A stretch of 64,000 bases of DNA from Burkholderiaceae bacterium 16 (GCA_000955785.1 JYOD01000052.1:400-64399); one strand, 5' to 3'. Shown: positions 26,677 through 35,644, counted from the first letter of the stretch. Numbers and translations are program-made. Notes: generated by a model from the letters alone, not told the origin.

Positions 26677-27852
26677 ATGCATCCCATACTTGCCGCGCTG
26701 CAGGCCAATGCAGACGACATCATCGCGGTCCGGCGCGATATCCACCAACATCCCGAACTGAGTTTTGAAGAGCACCGCACGAGCGAGCTTGTAGCCAGGC
26801 TGCTGACCGAGTGGGGCTATGAGGTAGAGCGCGGGCTGGGCGCTACAGGCGTCGTAGGACGTTTGCGGCGTGGCGCGGGAGCCCGGCGCCTGGGGATCCG
26901 CGCCGACATGGATGCCCTGCCGATGGATGAACGCACGGGCCTGCCTTATGCAAGCCGCCATCCGGGTGTCATGCACGCTTGCGGGCATGACGGCCACACC
27001 GCCATGCTGCTGGGCGCGGCACGGTACCTGGCGGAGCGAGGCGAGTTCAGCGGCACCCTGAACCTGATCTTCCAGCCCGCCGAAGAGGGCCTTGGCGGCG
27101 CCAGGAAGATGATCGAGGACGGGCTGTTCGAGAAGTATCCCTGTGACGCCGTGTTCGCCCTGCACAATTCCCCGGGCGCCCCGCAAGGCAGGTTGCTGCT
27201 GCGAGATGGCGCGGCGCAGGCGTCGGCGGACAGCGTAACCATCACGCTGGACGGGATCGGCGGACACGGCGCCATGCCGCACAGCGCGGCTGACCCGGTG
27301 GTGGCGGGCGCCGCTATCGTGATGGCTCTGCAAACCATCGTGGCGCGCAATGTCGATCCGCTGCAAGCGGCGGTGATTACAGTGGGCGCGTTTCAGGGCG
27401 GGACCGCCTTCAATATCATTCCCGCGCAAGTTGTGCTCAAGCTGAGCGTGCGGGCGCTGGATCGCGAGGTGCGCCAGTTGCTCGAGGGGCGCATCAAGGC
27501 GCTGGTATCCGCGCAGGCCCAGAGCTATGGCGTCAGCGCGCTGGTGGATTACCAGCGTGGGTACCCGGTCCTGGTGAACACCCCGGCCGAAACCGATTTC
27601 GCGCGCCAGGTCGCCCTGGAACTGCTTGGCGAGGGCAACGTCATCCTCCAGGCGCAGCCCATCACGGCCAGCGAAGACTTTGCCTTCATGCTGGATGAGG
27701 TGCCCGGCTGCTATCTGCTGATCGGCAATGGTGAAGGCGACGAAGCCGGAGCCTGCATGGTGCACAACCCGGCTTACGACTTCAATGACAAGAACGTTCC
27801 GGTCGGCGCGGCGTACTGGGCGCTGCTTTGCGAGCGCTATCTGTCTGCCTGA
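26677..27852 (+). CDS. M20-family amidohydrolase (hippurate hydrolase / N-acyl amino acid amidase type)
   Basis: A 391-residue cytoplasmic metallohydrolase of the M20D group. Domain order is catalytic (1-180), dimerisation/lid (190-300), catalytic. Metal-site motifs are RDIHQHPELSFEEHRTSELV, GIRADMDALPMDERTGLPY, the Cys-type ligand region VMHACGHDGHTAMLLGAARY, FQPAEEGLGGARKMIEDGLF and the late His in PAYDFND; the lid carries GIGGHGAMPHSAADPV. The Cys-Gly-His-Asp-Gly-His signature separates it from carboxypeptidase-type M20s and points to cleavage of an N-acyl or N-aroyl amino acid. It is six bases behind a Bug protein gene, with which it forms an uptake-and-hydrolysis unit. Confidence 0.9.
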   Translation: MHPILAALQANADDIIAVRRDIHQHPELSFEEHRTSELVARLLTEWGYEVERGLGATGVVGRLRRGAGARRLGIRADMDALPMDERTGLPYASRHPGVMHACGHDGHTAMLLGAARYLAERGEFSGTLNLIFQPAEEGLGGARKMIEDGLFEKYPCDAVFALHNSPGAPQGRLLLRDGAAQASADSVTITLDGIGGHGAMPHSAADPVVAGAAIVMALQTIVARNVDPLQAAVITVGAFQGGTAFNIIPAQVVLKLSVRALDREVRQLLEGRIKALVSAQAQSYGVSALVDYQRGYPVLVNTPAETDFARQVALELLGEGNVILQAQPITASEDFAFMLDEVPGCYLLIGNGEGDEAGACMVHNPAYDFNDKNVPVGAAYWALLCERYLSA

Positions 27853-27881
27853 CCTCCCGGGCGAATGGCGCGGGAGGTCAG
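27849..27881. terminator. perfect 11-bp hairpin spanning the amidohydrolase stop codon
   Basis: CTGACCTCCCG (27849-27859) pairs perfectly with CGGGAGGTCAG (27871-27881), with an 11-base loop. The amidohydrolase TGA is inside the left arm. There is no T-run on either strand, so it may be a Rho-dependent or processing end shared by the two convergent genes. Confidence 0.45.
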
Positions 27882-27917
27882 GCCCCGGAGGGGCGGCGGG
27901 CCACGCCCCTGAACGCG

Positions 27918-28607
27918 CTAGACGTTGAAGGTGTCGTCATCCATGAAGTCGTCATTGCCCAGTCCGTCATCCGGGAGGCCGTTGTCCGGCGCCACTCCAG
28001 GTTCACCCAATGGCGAGCGGTCTTCATTGCCGTAATAGTTGTTGACGACCGTCGTTTCGCCTGGCAGCGCGCCTGCGGCTGGCTGTCCCAGGAAACCGCT
28101 TCCGCCCCCGCTATTGCGATGGAACAGATTCTCGATACCCTGGAACAGGAGCGCGCCTCCGGCTACGCCGGCTGCCGTGGTGGCAATGCCGCCCAGCGTG
28201 CCGCCCAGGCCGCCACTCAGAAAGCCGGGCCGGGGCGGCTGCGCGGGCGCGGCCTGGGGAGCCGCCGGCGGTACGGAGACAGGCGCGGCCGTCGCCTGCG
28301 GCGCGGCGGGGCTTGCGGCAACGCGACCGGCACTATTGCCCCAGGCGTTGTCCGCGTCGAGAAAGCGATTGGCGCCGCTGGCCTGCGCCATCTGCAACTG
28401 GCTCTGCAGCGTGGCGATCTGCGCTTTCGCTGATGCCAGTGCCTGGTCAAGCATCATGGCGCGCTGGACCAGCAGGTAGGCGGCATCCGGTTGCCGGGCG
28501 GCCGCTTCGGCGATGAGGGCGTCCGCCTGGGGGTCCTTCATGCCTGCCCTGGCTTGGGTCAACTGAGTCAGGAAGGCTTCCAGTGCTTGCATTTCTTGGG
28601 GGGTCAT
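27918..28607 (-). CDS. DUF2076 family protein
   Basis: A 229-residue protein starting MTPQEMQALEAFLTQLTQAR behind a near-perfect AGGAGGTG. Residues 1-85 are a helical, coiled-coil-prone domain (LLVQRAMMLDQALASAKAQI). Residues 90-150 are Ala/Pro-rich linker. Residues about 150-185 contain a glycine-rich hydrophobic segment (GGLGGTLGGIATTAAGVAGG) that may insert in or pass the membrane, followed by a Gly/Ser-rich tail with an NNYYG motif and an acidic end (DDFMDDDTFNV). This matches DUF2076, a family of unknown role often described as periplasmic or membrane ligand-binding sensor-like. It is convergent with the M20 gene. Confidence 0.85.
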   Translation of the reverse strand: MTPQEMQALEAFLTQLTQARAGMKDPQADALIAEAAARQPDAAYLLVQRAMMLDQALASAKAQIATLQSQLQMAQASGANRFLDADNAWGNSAGRVAASPAAPQATAAPVSVPPAAPQAAPAQPPRPGFLSGGLGGTLGGIATTAAGVAGGALLFQGIENLFHRNSGGGSGFLGQPAAGALPGETTVVNNYYGNEDRSPLGEPGVAPDNGLPDDGLGNDDFMDDDTFNV

Positions 28608-28699
28608 GGCACCTCCTACGCGGGTTGTATTCGCGGGTTGTCTTGTGTGATGCCAGTTTAAGGGCCGAGACTTAAGCAAGACTTAAAGGCCTTGGTTGC

Positions 28700-28960
28700 G
28701 ATGTGCCTGCCGGGTCCGCGTTCACGAGCCAGCCCGCCAGCGTGGCCAACGCGTTCAAGCAAGGCTATGTCACCTACGGCAGCGATAGCGGGCACGGCGC
28801 CCTGGGCGGCGGCGCCTTCGCGCTCGACAAACGAAGCGCTCGCCAACTTCGCCAGGCTGCGGATCAAGAAGACGCACGACGCGGTCAAGGCCGTCAGCAA
28901 GGCATGCTACGGATCGCTACTCGCGCACAGCGACGTCATCGGCGGATCGCAAGGCGTCTC
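28700..28960 (+). pseudogene. internal relic of a tannase/feruloyl esterase gene
   Basis: One frame reads FTSQPASVANAFKQGYVTYG, then SDSGHGALGGGAFAL. After a frameshift near 28830 another frame continues NEALANFARLRIKKTHDAVK then YGSLLAHSDVIGGSQG. These are successive segments of the tannase/feruloyl esterase family, ending at the GGSQGG nucleophile elbow, here damaged to GGSQGVSS. The N-terminal ~100 and C-terminal ~300 codons are missing, so it is a short remnant. Confidence 0.7.
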
Positions 28961-29147
28961 CAGTGTGTTGCATCCACCGGTCGAGTCCCCGGTCAGGGGC
29001 GGTCATTCGGCTATCATGCTGAGTCCGGCTATGCCGGCAACTACTTGCCATGGCACGGAAATTAGGGTTTGCCCCGGTAAAGTATTTGCGCTCGTTGTCG
29101 ATATGCAGTGCAGGCACCGCTCCGTTCAATTCGCCTAATCCGCCGTC

Positions 29148-29393
29148 ATGGCCAAACATACGCAGCCCAGCCGTAGTAAGCGTTTCCCGATGCGGGTTGG
29201 CTGCGCATCCCTGCTGTGTTTGCAAGCCCTGTCTTGTAGGGAATCGGTTGCCTCGCTGGGGGCTGAGGCGTTCTCGACTCCGTTGCAAGTTATCGCAGCA
29301 GAGACGCCGCCATGCCTTGCCATCGGTTCGCTTCCTGGTACATCGAAAGTGCCTGTGGGGGCACAGTTATTCCATCCCGAAACCGAAAAGTGA
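29148..29393 (+). CDS. small hypothetical protein overlapping the binding lipoprotein start
   Basis: An 81-residue frame, MAKHTQPSRSKRFPMRVGCA onward, whose TGA overlaps the GTG start of the downstream lipoprotein (GTGA). Residues 15-30 (MRVGCASLLCLQALSC) could be a weak lipoprotein-like signal with cysteines. No clear ribosome-binding site precedes it, and no family is recognised. The start/stop overlap favours a real coupled gene, but a fortuitous frame or leader is equally possible. Confidence 0.35.
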   Translation: MAKHTQPSRSKRFPMRVGCASLLCLQALSCRESVASLGAEAFSTPLQVIAAETPPCLAIGSLPGTSKVPVGAQLFHPETEK

Positions 29394-30697
29394 ACCCCCA
29401 AGCGCGACGCATTGAGTTTTCCTCCCTGCTAGCTGGCCTGGTCAGCCTCTTTTTTTTGTTCTTGTGCGGTTGTCAACAGCGAGACAACGCTTCGTCGGGC
29501 GCAGCCGTGCCGGCCAGGACCTCCATTACAGCGTTGATATGGGCGCCAGACTGGCCGGAGGAGATGCTCCAGATTGCCGCTGAATTCAGCAAACTCAATC
29601 CAGACGTCCGCGTGAATGTGCAGTTCATGGTCGGCAATTCGGTCGAAGAGAATATCAAGCCCCGGATTGCTTCTGGCAACTTGCCGGATCTGGTGAGTGT
29701 CAACCCGAACGCCTACGCGGCTGAATTGGCCGATCAAGGCATCCTGGCAGACGTGAGCGCGACATCGGCATGGAGCAACATGCTCGGCCCTCTCAAGGGT
29801 GACTGGACCAGTCGCCAATCCAGGCGTTTTGGCATTTCCGGCGGAGTGGCTACAACGCTGATCTATTACAACAAGGCACTGTTCGCGAAGGCTGGGATCA
29901 AGGAACTGCCAACCAATTTCCAAGAGTTCCTGATGGTTTGCGAGCGGCTCAAGCTTGCGGGCTTGACACCCATCATGTGGAACGGCGGTTTCCCGAACAT
30001 GCTCGGCAACGGCCCCTTCAGCTTCGGCTTTGGCAACAATGTGGTGGCACGCGAGCCAGACTGGAAGCAGAAAATCGGTGATGGCACGCTGGACCTGAAC
30101 ACGCCTCAGGTAGCAGATATTTTTGCCAGGATTGCGCTGATGCCGCAACGTGGTTACGTACAAGACGCCTTCATGGCGACGGATTACGATGAAGGCATAC
30201 GGCTGTTCAAGGAAGGCAAGGTCGCGATGGCTTTTCACGGCAGTTGGGCAGCCGGCCCCTTGCTGCACGGCAACCGTTTCGAGGTTGGCGTGTTTATTCC
30301 ACCCTGGAACGCGCCGGGCAAGCGGGTGGTGCCTGTGATCGGCAGCGAAACCGGGTTTGCGGTGTGTGAGACGCCCAACAAGGCCGCAGCCATGCGTTTT
30401 CTCGAATTTATTGCTGGGAAGGGGTTCTCCATTCTCCAGAGAAAACGCCAGAACATCCCCCCATTCAAGCAAGTCGCGGGAACGCTCGTAAGCGATCAGA
30501 AGATTGTCGACTACACAAACATGGTCAGCCACTATCCGGTGACCGTCAGCCCATACTATTCGGTTCTACCCTCCAACTCAATCGAGCAGCTTCATCGATT
30601 GATGCAGGAAGTGCTGGTCAGGAAGATCACGCCCAGACAGGCAGCCAAGCTCCTCGACGAGTCTGTCAAGAATGAAGCAAAGATGCACTACAGATGA
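29390..30697 (+). CDS. extracellular solute-binding lipoprotein (family 1, ABC-type)
   Basis: About 435 residues. From GTG at 29390 a lipoprotein signal follows, with the lipobox LCGC at Cys28 after the hydrophobic run LLAGLVSLFFLFL. The mature part is a sugar-type periplasmic binding protein: ITALIWAPDWPEEMLQIAAE, NLPDLVSVNPNAYAAELADQ, ATTLIYYNKALFAKAGIKEL, GKVAMAFHGSWA and GSETGFAVCETPNKAAAMRF. No ABC permease or ATPase is nearby. Instead its last codons overlap (ATGA) a c-di-GMP receptor gene with a periplasmic Cache domain. This makes a signalling role likely: the lipoprotein would bind a ligand and report to the receptor, rather than feed a transporter. An upstream in-frame ATG at 29312 would spoil the signal peptide. 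Confidence 0.85.
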   Translation: MNPQARRIEFSSLLAGLVSLFFLFLCGCQQRDNASSGAAVPARTSITALIWAPDWPEEMLQIAAEFSKLNPDVRVNVQFMVGNSVEENIKPRIASGNLPDLVSVNPNAYAAELADQGILADVSATSAWSNMLGPLKGDWTSRQSRRFGISGGVATTLIYYNKALFAKAGIKELPTNFQEFLMVCERLKLAGLTPIMWNGGFPNMLGNGPFSFGFGNNVVAREPDWKQKIGDGTLDLNTPQVADIFARIALMPQRGYVQDAFMATDYDEGIRLFKEGKVAMAFHGSWAAGPLLHGNRFEVGVFIPPWNAPGKRVVPVIGSETGFAVCETPNKAAAMRFLEFIAGKGFSILQRKRQNIPPFKQVAGTLVSDQKIVDYTNMVSHYPVTVSPYYSVLPSNSIEQLHRLMQEVLVRKITPRQAAKLLDESVKNEAKMHYR

Positions 30698-33636
30698 GCT
30701 CAATCATAGGTTCGCTGCGAAGCGCTTTCGCATATCTCTCGCTGGACCTGCTGCGCCGTGTCGAAATTCGCTACCGGCTGATGACTGCGTTCATCCTGCT
30801 GTCGCTGATACCGATACTTATTTCAGGCTACATATCGTATGTGGAGTCGACCGCCGCGATCAAGGAGAAGGCGGAGGTATTCTCGAAAGAGATGGTCAAG
30901 CAGGTATCCAAGAACATCTCGCTGCGGATGGAGCAGATCGAGACGGAAAGCAGCCTTCTTGTGCTCTCTGATCGTGTTCAAGGCGCGCTGACAAGCGTTG
31001 TGGATGGCAGTGCAAAGGAGCAGAGCGAGGCGCGCCAGGATATGACCCGCCTGCTCCTGCAGCACTACGGATCGGTTGACTTCATCAACCAGAAGTATCT
31101 GCTCGACAAGAACAACCGGATCCTGGACACCCAGGTGTTCGCGGAGCTGAGCCGGGGTGTGCTGCGCCTGGTCAAGCAGGCTCCTGATCGCAATGGCCGG
31201 CCTTACTGGGGCAGTTACGACAACGGCGTCGGGCAACAAAATCTCGGGATGGTGCGTGCCATCATCGGCAAGAGCAACAATCGGCAGCTTGGCAATCTGG
31301 TTCTGGTTATTAGCCCCGAGCATTTTTCGACAATTTTTGATGACGTCGCCCTGGGGAGTGGAGCGGAAATCTACGTTCTCGATGCCGGCAACAACAAAGT
31401 AGTTGTCCGCGCGGACGGCATTTTCACGAACACCGACGGGATGGCCGAGCCTGACCTGATCAAAAAAATCGGGCACAACGAGCTACACGGGGAGCCGAGT
31501 GGTTTCGTCGACTTCGAGGGCAAGCGCGAGGGGCGCTACCTTGCCGCGTACGCAGCAATTCCCGGCACGACATGGTTTGTCGTCAGCACAATCCCTGAAA
31601 GGAAGTTGACGGCAGAGGCACAGTCCGTGCGCGATCAGATCGTACTGGTTGGCATCTCGGGGTTCCTGCTTTCGATCTTCCTGGCCTACTTCATTTCCCA
31701 CAGCATTTCGGCACCGCTCAAAGAGCTGGTGCGAAAGATGCACGATACCGGCAACGATGCGGGAGCCGAGGCGGAGGCGCTTGCGCGCACTGATGCCGGC
31801 GGCAAGGATGAACTTGGCAGACTCGCGCAGCGTTTTGAAAGAATGAGTGGGGCGATCAGCCAGAAGATCCAGAAGATCAACGAGATCAACGCCTCCCTTG
31901 AGCAGACCGTCGTCGAGCGAACAGCGGAACTCGTCTCCAGGGAGCAGGAGTCGCGAACGTTGATTGAGAACTCTCCGGACACGATTACCCGCTACGACCG
32001 AGACCTCCGCCGCACTTACGCCAATCCCGCCTTCTGTGCCTCGGCAGGGTGCACCCTCGGCGAATCGCTCGGCAAGCGGCCCTCAGAGGTACCGGGCGGC
32101 GCTAACGCGCTGGTCTACGAGGAGAAGATCGCCGACACCATTTCAAGCGGGAGAAGTGGGCAATTCGAGCTGAGATGGCTCAGCAGGGATGGACGGGAAC
32201 ATTGCACCCATATCCGCCTGACTCCAGAGATTGACCGGTCGGGCAAGGTGAACTCGGTGCTGGCTGTGGGTCGTGACTTATCGGACCGGATGGCATTCGA
32301 GGCGACAATCTGGAAACAGGCCAATTTCGATGCGCTGACCCATCTTCCGAATCGCCAGATGTTTCACAGCCGTCTCGAGCAGGAAGCCAGCATGGCGCAT
32401 CGCTCCCGGCAGCGTATGGCCTTGATGCTGATCGACCTGGATCGCTTCAAAGAGGTCAATGACTCCTTGGGACACGACACAGGAGACATCCTGCTGATCG
32501 AGGCCGCCAGGCGCATCATCTCATGCGTGCGCGAATCGGACATCGTCGCTCGCCTTGGCGGTGACGAATTCACCGTCATTCTCCCCAACATGGACGATAC
32601 CGAAAGCATCGAACGGATCGCAAAGACCATCATCCACAAGCTGGCCGAGCCCTTCAAGCTCGGCGCGGATGAGACCTTCATTTCCGCCAGCGTCGGCGTC
32701 ACACTTTATCCCGACGACACCAGCGAACTGGATGTCCTTTTCAAGAACGCAGACCAGGCCATGTATGCGGCCAAAAACGCCGGGCGCAACCGTTTCAGCT
32801 ACTTCACGCCCGACTTGCGTGTAGCGGCAGAAAAGCGCCTGCGTCTCACGAGCGATCTACGTGCCGCCCTGCCTGGCGGACAGTTCCAGGTCTACTATCA
32901 GCCCATCGTCGACCTGGAGACCGGGGAAATCTACAAAGCCGAGGCACTGATCCGCTGGCTGCACCCCGAACGCGGCACGATCAATCCGCAGGATTTCATT
33001 CCATTGGCCGAAGACACGGGGCTCATCGTTCCGATCGGGGATTGGGTGTTCAAGCAGGCCGTGCACCAGGCCCGTCAATGGCGCGGTCGATTCCATCCGT
33101 CTTTCCAGATCAGCGTTAACATGTCACCGATGCAGATTCGGCAAGACGGCCTGGTTTGCAATCAATGGTCCGACTATCTGGTTCGGGAAGGGATGCCGGG
33201 GCAGAGCGTTGTGGTTGAAATCACCGAGGGCCTGTTACTCGACGCCGAACTGAATGAGAAGCTGCTGACCTTCCGTGATGTGGGAATCGGGATCTCGATC
33301 GACGACTTCGGCACTGGTTACTCGTCCCTGGCCTATCTCAAGCGCTTCGATATCGATTACCTCAAGATCGACCGTTCGTTCGTACATAACCTCGGCTTTG
33401 ATGGCGACAATCAGGCGCTTTGCGAGGCAATGGTCATGCTGGCTCACAAACTGGGATTAAAAGTCATTGCCGAGGGCGTGGAGACGATAGAACAACGTGA
33501 TTTTCTCATCGCCGTGGGTTGTGATTTTGCCCAGGGCTTTTTGTATTCCGAGCCGGTTCCGCCTGATCGGTTTGAGGTGTTGGTGTGGCCGAATATCGAG
33601 GAAGGGTCTGGCGGTCCGGCCTGCGCCACGCTTTAG
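30694..33636 (+). CDS. dCache-HAMP-PAS-GGDEF-EAL cyclic-di-GMP signalling protein
   Basis: A 980-residue membrane receptor. TM1 (about 28-48, LMTAFILLSLIPILISGYIS), a periplasmic dCache region (50-310), TM2 (about 315-338), HAMP (340-395), coiled coil, PAS (about 420-540), GGDEF (560-720) and EAL (725-975). The diguanylate cyclase A-site GGDEF (622-626) is intact with an upstream RESD I-site for product inhibition. The phosphodiesterase domain keeps EAL (750-752), the metal-site Glu in EITEGLLL and DDFGTGYSSL. Both activities are therefore possible. It overlaps the upstream binding lipoprotein by four bases, so the pair is translationally coupled; the Cache domain probably reads the lipoprotein's ligand state and sets cellular c-di-GMP. 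Confidence 0.92.
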   Translation: MSSIIGSLRSAFAYLSLDLLRRVEIRYRLMTAFILLSLIPILISGYISYVESTAAIKEKAEVFSKEMVKQVSKNISLRMEQIETESSLLVLSDRVQGALTSVVDGSAKEQSEARQDMTRLLLQHYGSVDFINQKYLLDKNNRILDTQVFAELSRGVLRLVKQAPDRNGRPYWGSYDNGVGQQNLGMVRAIIGKSNNRQLGNLVLVISPEHFSTIFDDVALGSGAEIYVLDAGNNKVVVRADGIFTNTDGMAEPDLIKKIGHNELHGEPSGFVDFEGKREGRYLAAYAAIPGTTWFVVSTIPERKLTAEAQSVRDQIVLVGISGFLLSIFLAYFISHSISAPLKELVRKMHDTGNDAGAEAEALARTDAGGKDELGRLAQRFERMSGAISQKIQKINEINASLEQTVVERTAELVSREQESRTLIENSPDTITRYDRDLRRTYANPAFCASAGCTLGESLGKRPSEVPGGANALVYEEKIADTISSGRSGQFELRWLSRDGREHCTHIRLTPEIDRSGKVNSVLAVGRDLSDRMAFEATIWKQANFDALTHLPNRQMFHSRLEQEASMAHRSRQRMALMLIDLDRFKEVNDSLGHDTGDILLIEAARRIISCVRESDIVARLGGDEFTVILPNMDDTESIERIAKTIIHKLAEPFKLGADETFISASVGVTLYPDDTSELDVLFKNADQAMYAAKNAGRNRFSYFTPDLRVAAEKRLRLTSDLRAALPGGQFQVYYQPIVDLETGEIYKAEALIRWLHPERGTINPQDFIPLAEDTGLIVPIGDWVFKQAVHQARQWRGRFHPSFQISVNMSPMQIRQDGLVCNQWSDYLVREGMPGQSVVVEITEGLLLDAELNEKLLTFRDVGIGISIDDFGTGYSSLAYLKRFDIDYLKIDRSFVHNLGFDGDNQALCEAMVMLAHKLGLKVIAEGVETIEQRDFLIAVGCDFAQGFLYSEPVPPDRFEVLVWPNIEEGSGGPACATL

Positions 33637-33688
33637 TGACTGAAGGCGCCAGCCCGTGCCGAACATGCAACATTTGGGTTTCACCCGG

Positions 33689-33717
33689 TCGGGGGGCGAC
33701 TCAATCCGACCCCCCGA
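33689..33717. terminator. GC-rich hairpin between convergent genes
   Basis: TCGGGGGG (33689-33696) pairs with CCCCCCGA (33710-33717), loop 13. The right arm lies over the last codons and stop of the convergent hydrolase. It has no T-run, so it is at most a weak or bidirectional transcript end for the GGDEF-EAL operon. Confidence 0.4.
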
Positions 33718-34597
33718 GCAAGAAGCGAAGGGCATCGCGCCACCAGGCATCGTCTACCCGCTCGAACCAATCGTTGTGCTCGGCACCAGGCACTACACGC
33801 AATTGCCTCGGCGCTACCAGCCCCTTATGCAGTGCGACGCCAAATTGTGCCGGGACGATGCTGTCACGCTCGGCAACCACCACCAAAACGGGCCGGGTGA
33901 ACGACGCCAGGTTGGCTGCACTGTCGTAGCGATCCCGCAGCAGCCACGACACCGGCAGCCAGGGATAGTGGTAGCCGGCAACATGTTGCAGCGTGTCCCA
34001 TGGCGTGATCAGCATCAGGCCTGCTGTCTTGTCCCGCTGGTGCGCGCCCGCCGCCGCCGCAACGCCGGCCCCCAGCGATTCGCCGATCACCAGCAGCGGT
34101 GCGCCATATTGGCGATAGGCCTGCGCGATGATCTGCTCTGCGTCATTCACTAGGCTGACTTCGCCCAAAGGTCCCGGGCGCGGTCCGTAGCCCGGATACT
34201 CGGCGAGAATCACGCGTACGCCCTGGGGCGCCAGAGCCGCGGCGTACGCTCTGCGGTGACCGGCATGTCCGGCATTGCCATGGAAAACAATCGCAGTGGC
34301 ACGCACTGGCCCGGTGGGTTCTGCGAACAAGCCCTTGAAGTCTTGCGAAGACGGCCAGGCCCTTAGGCCGCCGGCAACCAGTTCTGGCAACTCAGCCTTA
34401 GTGGGGAAATACAGGAACTGATCCTGCAGGGCTGCAAGGGCAGGGGACGGCAAGAGACTCCCGAGCCATAGTGCAAGCCCGGCGGTTTTCATCGCCATGC
34501 GCATTGCTGTGGTTTGGATTTGCCGTCCGGGGCCGTCCCATTCCCTGTCGATGACGTGGCTGGGCTGGCGAACTGACGGCCGCATTGGGGCATTCAT
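33701..34597 (-). CDS. alpha/beta hydrolase with N-terminal signal or anchor
   Basis: About 298 residues. A hydrophobic segment (AMKTAGLALWLGSLLPSPAL) ending near ALAAL, about 30-55 residues in, looks like a signal peptide or anchor. The catalytic domain has the oxyanion segment AIVFHGNAGHAGHRRAYAAA, the nucleophile elbow VIGESLGAGVA (Ser), the acid region VLVVVAERDSIVPAQ and the His in GAEHNDWF. This matches the YfhR/BEM46-like branch of serine hydrolases facing the periplasm or membrane. The ATG at 34597 has a GGAAAGGA site seven bases upstream; ATG 34504, just before the signal, is the alternative. It is downstream of a small 72-codon gene, nearly abutting it. Substrate unknown. Confidence 0.8.
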   Translation of the reverse strand: MNAPMRPSVRQPSHVIDREWDGPGRQIQTTAMRMAMKTAGLALWLGSLLPSPALAALQDQFLYFPTKAELPELVAGGLRAWPSSQDFKGLFAEPTGPVRATAIVFHGNAGHAGHRRAYAAALAPQGVRVILAEYPGYGPRPGPLGEVSLVNDAEQIIAQAYRQYGAPLLVIGESLGAGVAAAAGAHQRDKTAGLMLITPWDTLQHVAGYHYPWLPVSWLLRDRYDSAANLASFTRPVLVVVAERDSIVPAQFGVALHKGLVAPRQLRVVPGAEHNDWFERVDDAWWRDALRFLLGGSD

Positions 34598-34615
34598 CCC
34601 GGCATCCTTTCCCAT

Positions 34616-34834
34616 TCAGGCAGCGCCGTCCCTATGCGACTTGTGCTGCGACGCCATCGGCTTCTGCGGGGCGGGTGGCACGGATTCATGGTGACCGAGT
34701 TGGATCGTGTAGTTGTCGTGACCGCCCGTGATGTTGTTCAGGTGCGACTGGTCGTCGGGCGTGTCGAGCAGGATGCGGGCGTCGCGGTAATGGAGGTGGG
34801 AAACTGTACGAATTGCATCGGGACTATGAAGCAT
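34616..34834 (-). CDS. 72-residue hypothetical protein
   Basis: Starts MLHSPDAIRTVSHLHYRDAR behind GAGGGCGACC and ends right before the hydrolase. It is rich in His, Asp and Asn (HYRDARILLDTPDDQSHL, HDNYTIQLGHH), soluble, with no signal. The histidines could bind metal. I recognise no family with certainty. Good ribosome-binding site, normal codon use and tight linkage to the hydrolase argue that it is real. Confidence 0.6.
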   Translation of the reverse strand: MLHSPDAIRTVSHLHYRDARILLDTPDDQSHLNNITGGHDNYTIQLGHHESVPPAPQKPMASQHKSHRDGAA

Positions 34835-35036
34835 GGTCGCCCTCGTCCGGCAACGGCAGTTAGACCATTATTGGCGATATAGGGCGGGAACGCCATGTGG
34901 GGTATTGGCCGACCCGGGGCGGGCCGGCGGCGGTGTAAGCCATGCGAGCGCGTGAAAGTGGGGGGCAAGCAGGAGCCTCTTTCCTAGTGCACCGCACAAC
35001 GATCGTTTCGTCCCTGCCATTGACCCGGCGATGCCT

Positions 35037-35438
35037 TCATGACGGCATCGCCGTGGCTTCTGCTGCCAGCAGATTCGCATCGCGCGTGAGCCGCCAATGC
35101 CCATCGGGGTCTTTGCGCAGGATGGTGAGCGTATAGCCGGAGCGGTGGATGGCTGCGCTGCCGCCAGGCGGCGTGACGGTCATGCGGATATGGTTTCGGA
35201 GATAGGCCCAGTTGCCTAGGACTTGTACTTCTTGGATGTCGTAGGTGCCGTCGATCTTGACGTTTTTCATGCCTTCTGTGGCTGCCGCGAACTCCTTCTT
35301 ACCGAATGGCGGCCGGCCGGGGACCATGAAAATGACGTCGTCGGTCATTAGGTCCAGGACGGTGGGGAGGTCGCCGGCTTTGCTGGCGGTGAACCATGTG
35401 TCGACTACATCGCGAATGGCGCGTTCGTCTTGGGTCAT
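35037..35438 (-). CDS. SgcJ/EcaC-type NTF2-like protein (DUF4440/SnoaL fold)
   Basis: A 133-residue single-domain cone-fold protein starting MTQDERAIRDVVDTWFTASK behind GGAGCAACCCAAC. It shows the usual progression: N-terminal helix, DLPTVLDLMTDDVIFMVPGR, PPFGKKEF, strands around YDIQEVQVLGNWAYLRNHIR, and the terminal GHWRLTRDANLL. The family contains isomerases, hydrolases and ligand binders, and many members have no known substrate. It is monocistronic as far as can be seen. Confidence 0.85.
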   Translation of the reverse strand: MTQDERAIRDVVDTWFTASKAGDLPTVLDLMTDDVIFMVPGRPPFGKKEFAAATEGMKNVKIDGTYDIQEVQVLGNWAYLRNHIRMTVTPPGGSAAIHRSGYTLTILRKDPDGHWRLTRDANLLAAEATAMPS

Positions 35439-35644
35439 GTTGGGTTGCTCCGGTAGGGGTGGAACCTAAGGATGGCACATAGGGGACGGGGAGCCTATGA
35501 GGCCAGTTGGTTCGAAACACCGTGGAGTGAAAGCGTCAACTGCCGCTATCGGCCAGACACTGTCAATGGTGGCGGTGACTTGTTTGGCTGCTCCTCGTGG
35601 TGCAATGGCCATTGCCACGACTGCCGTGAAGTGCCGAAACGGAT

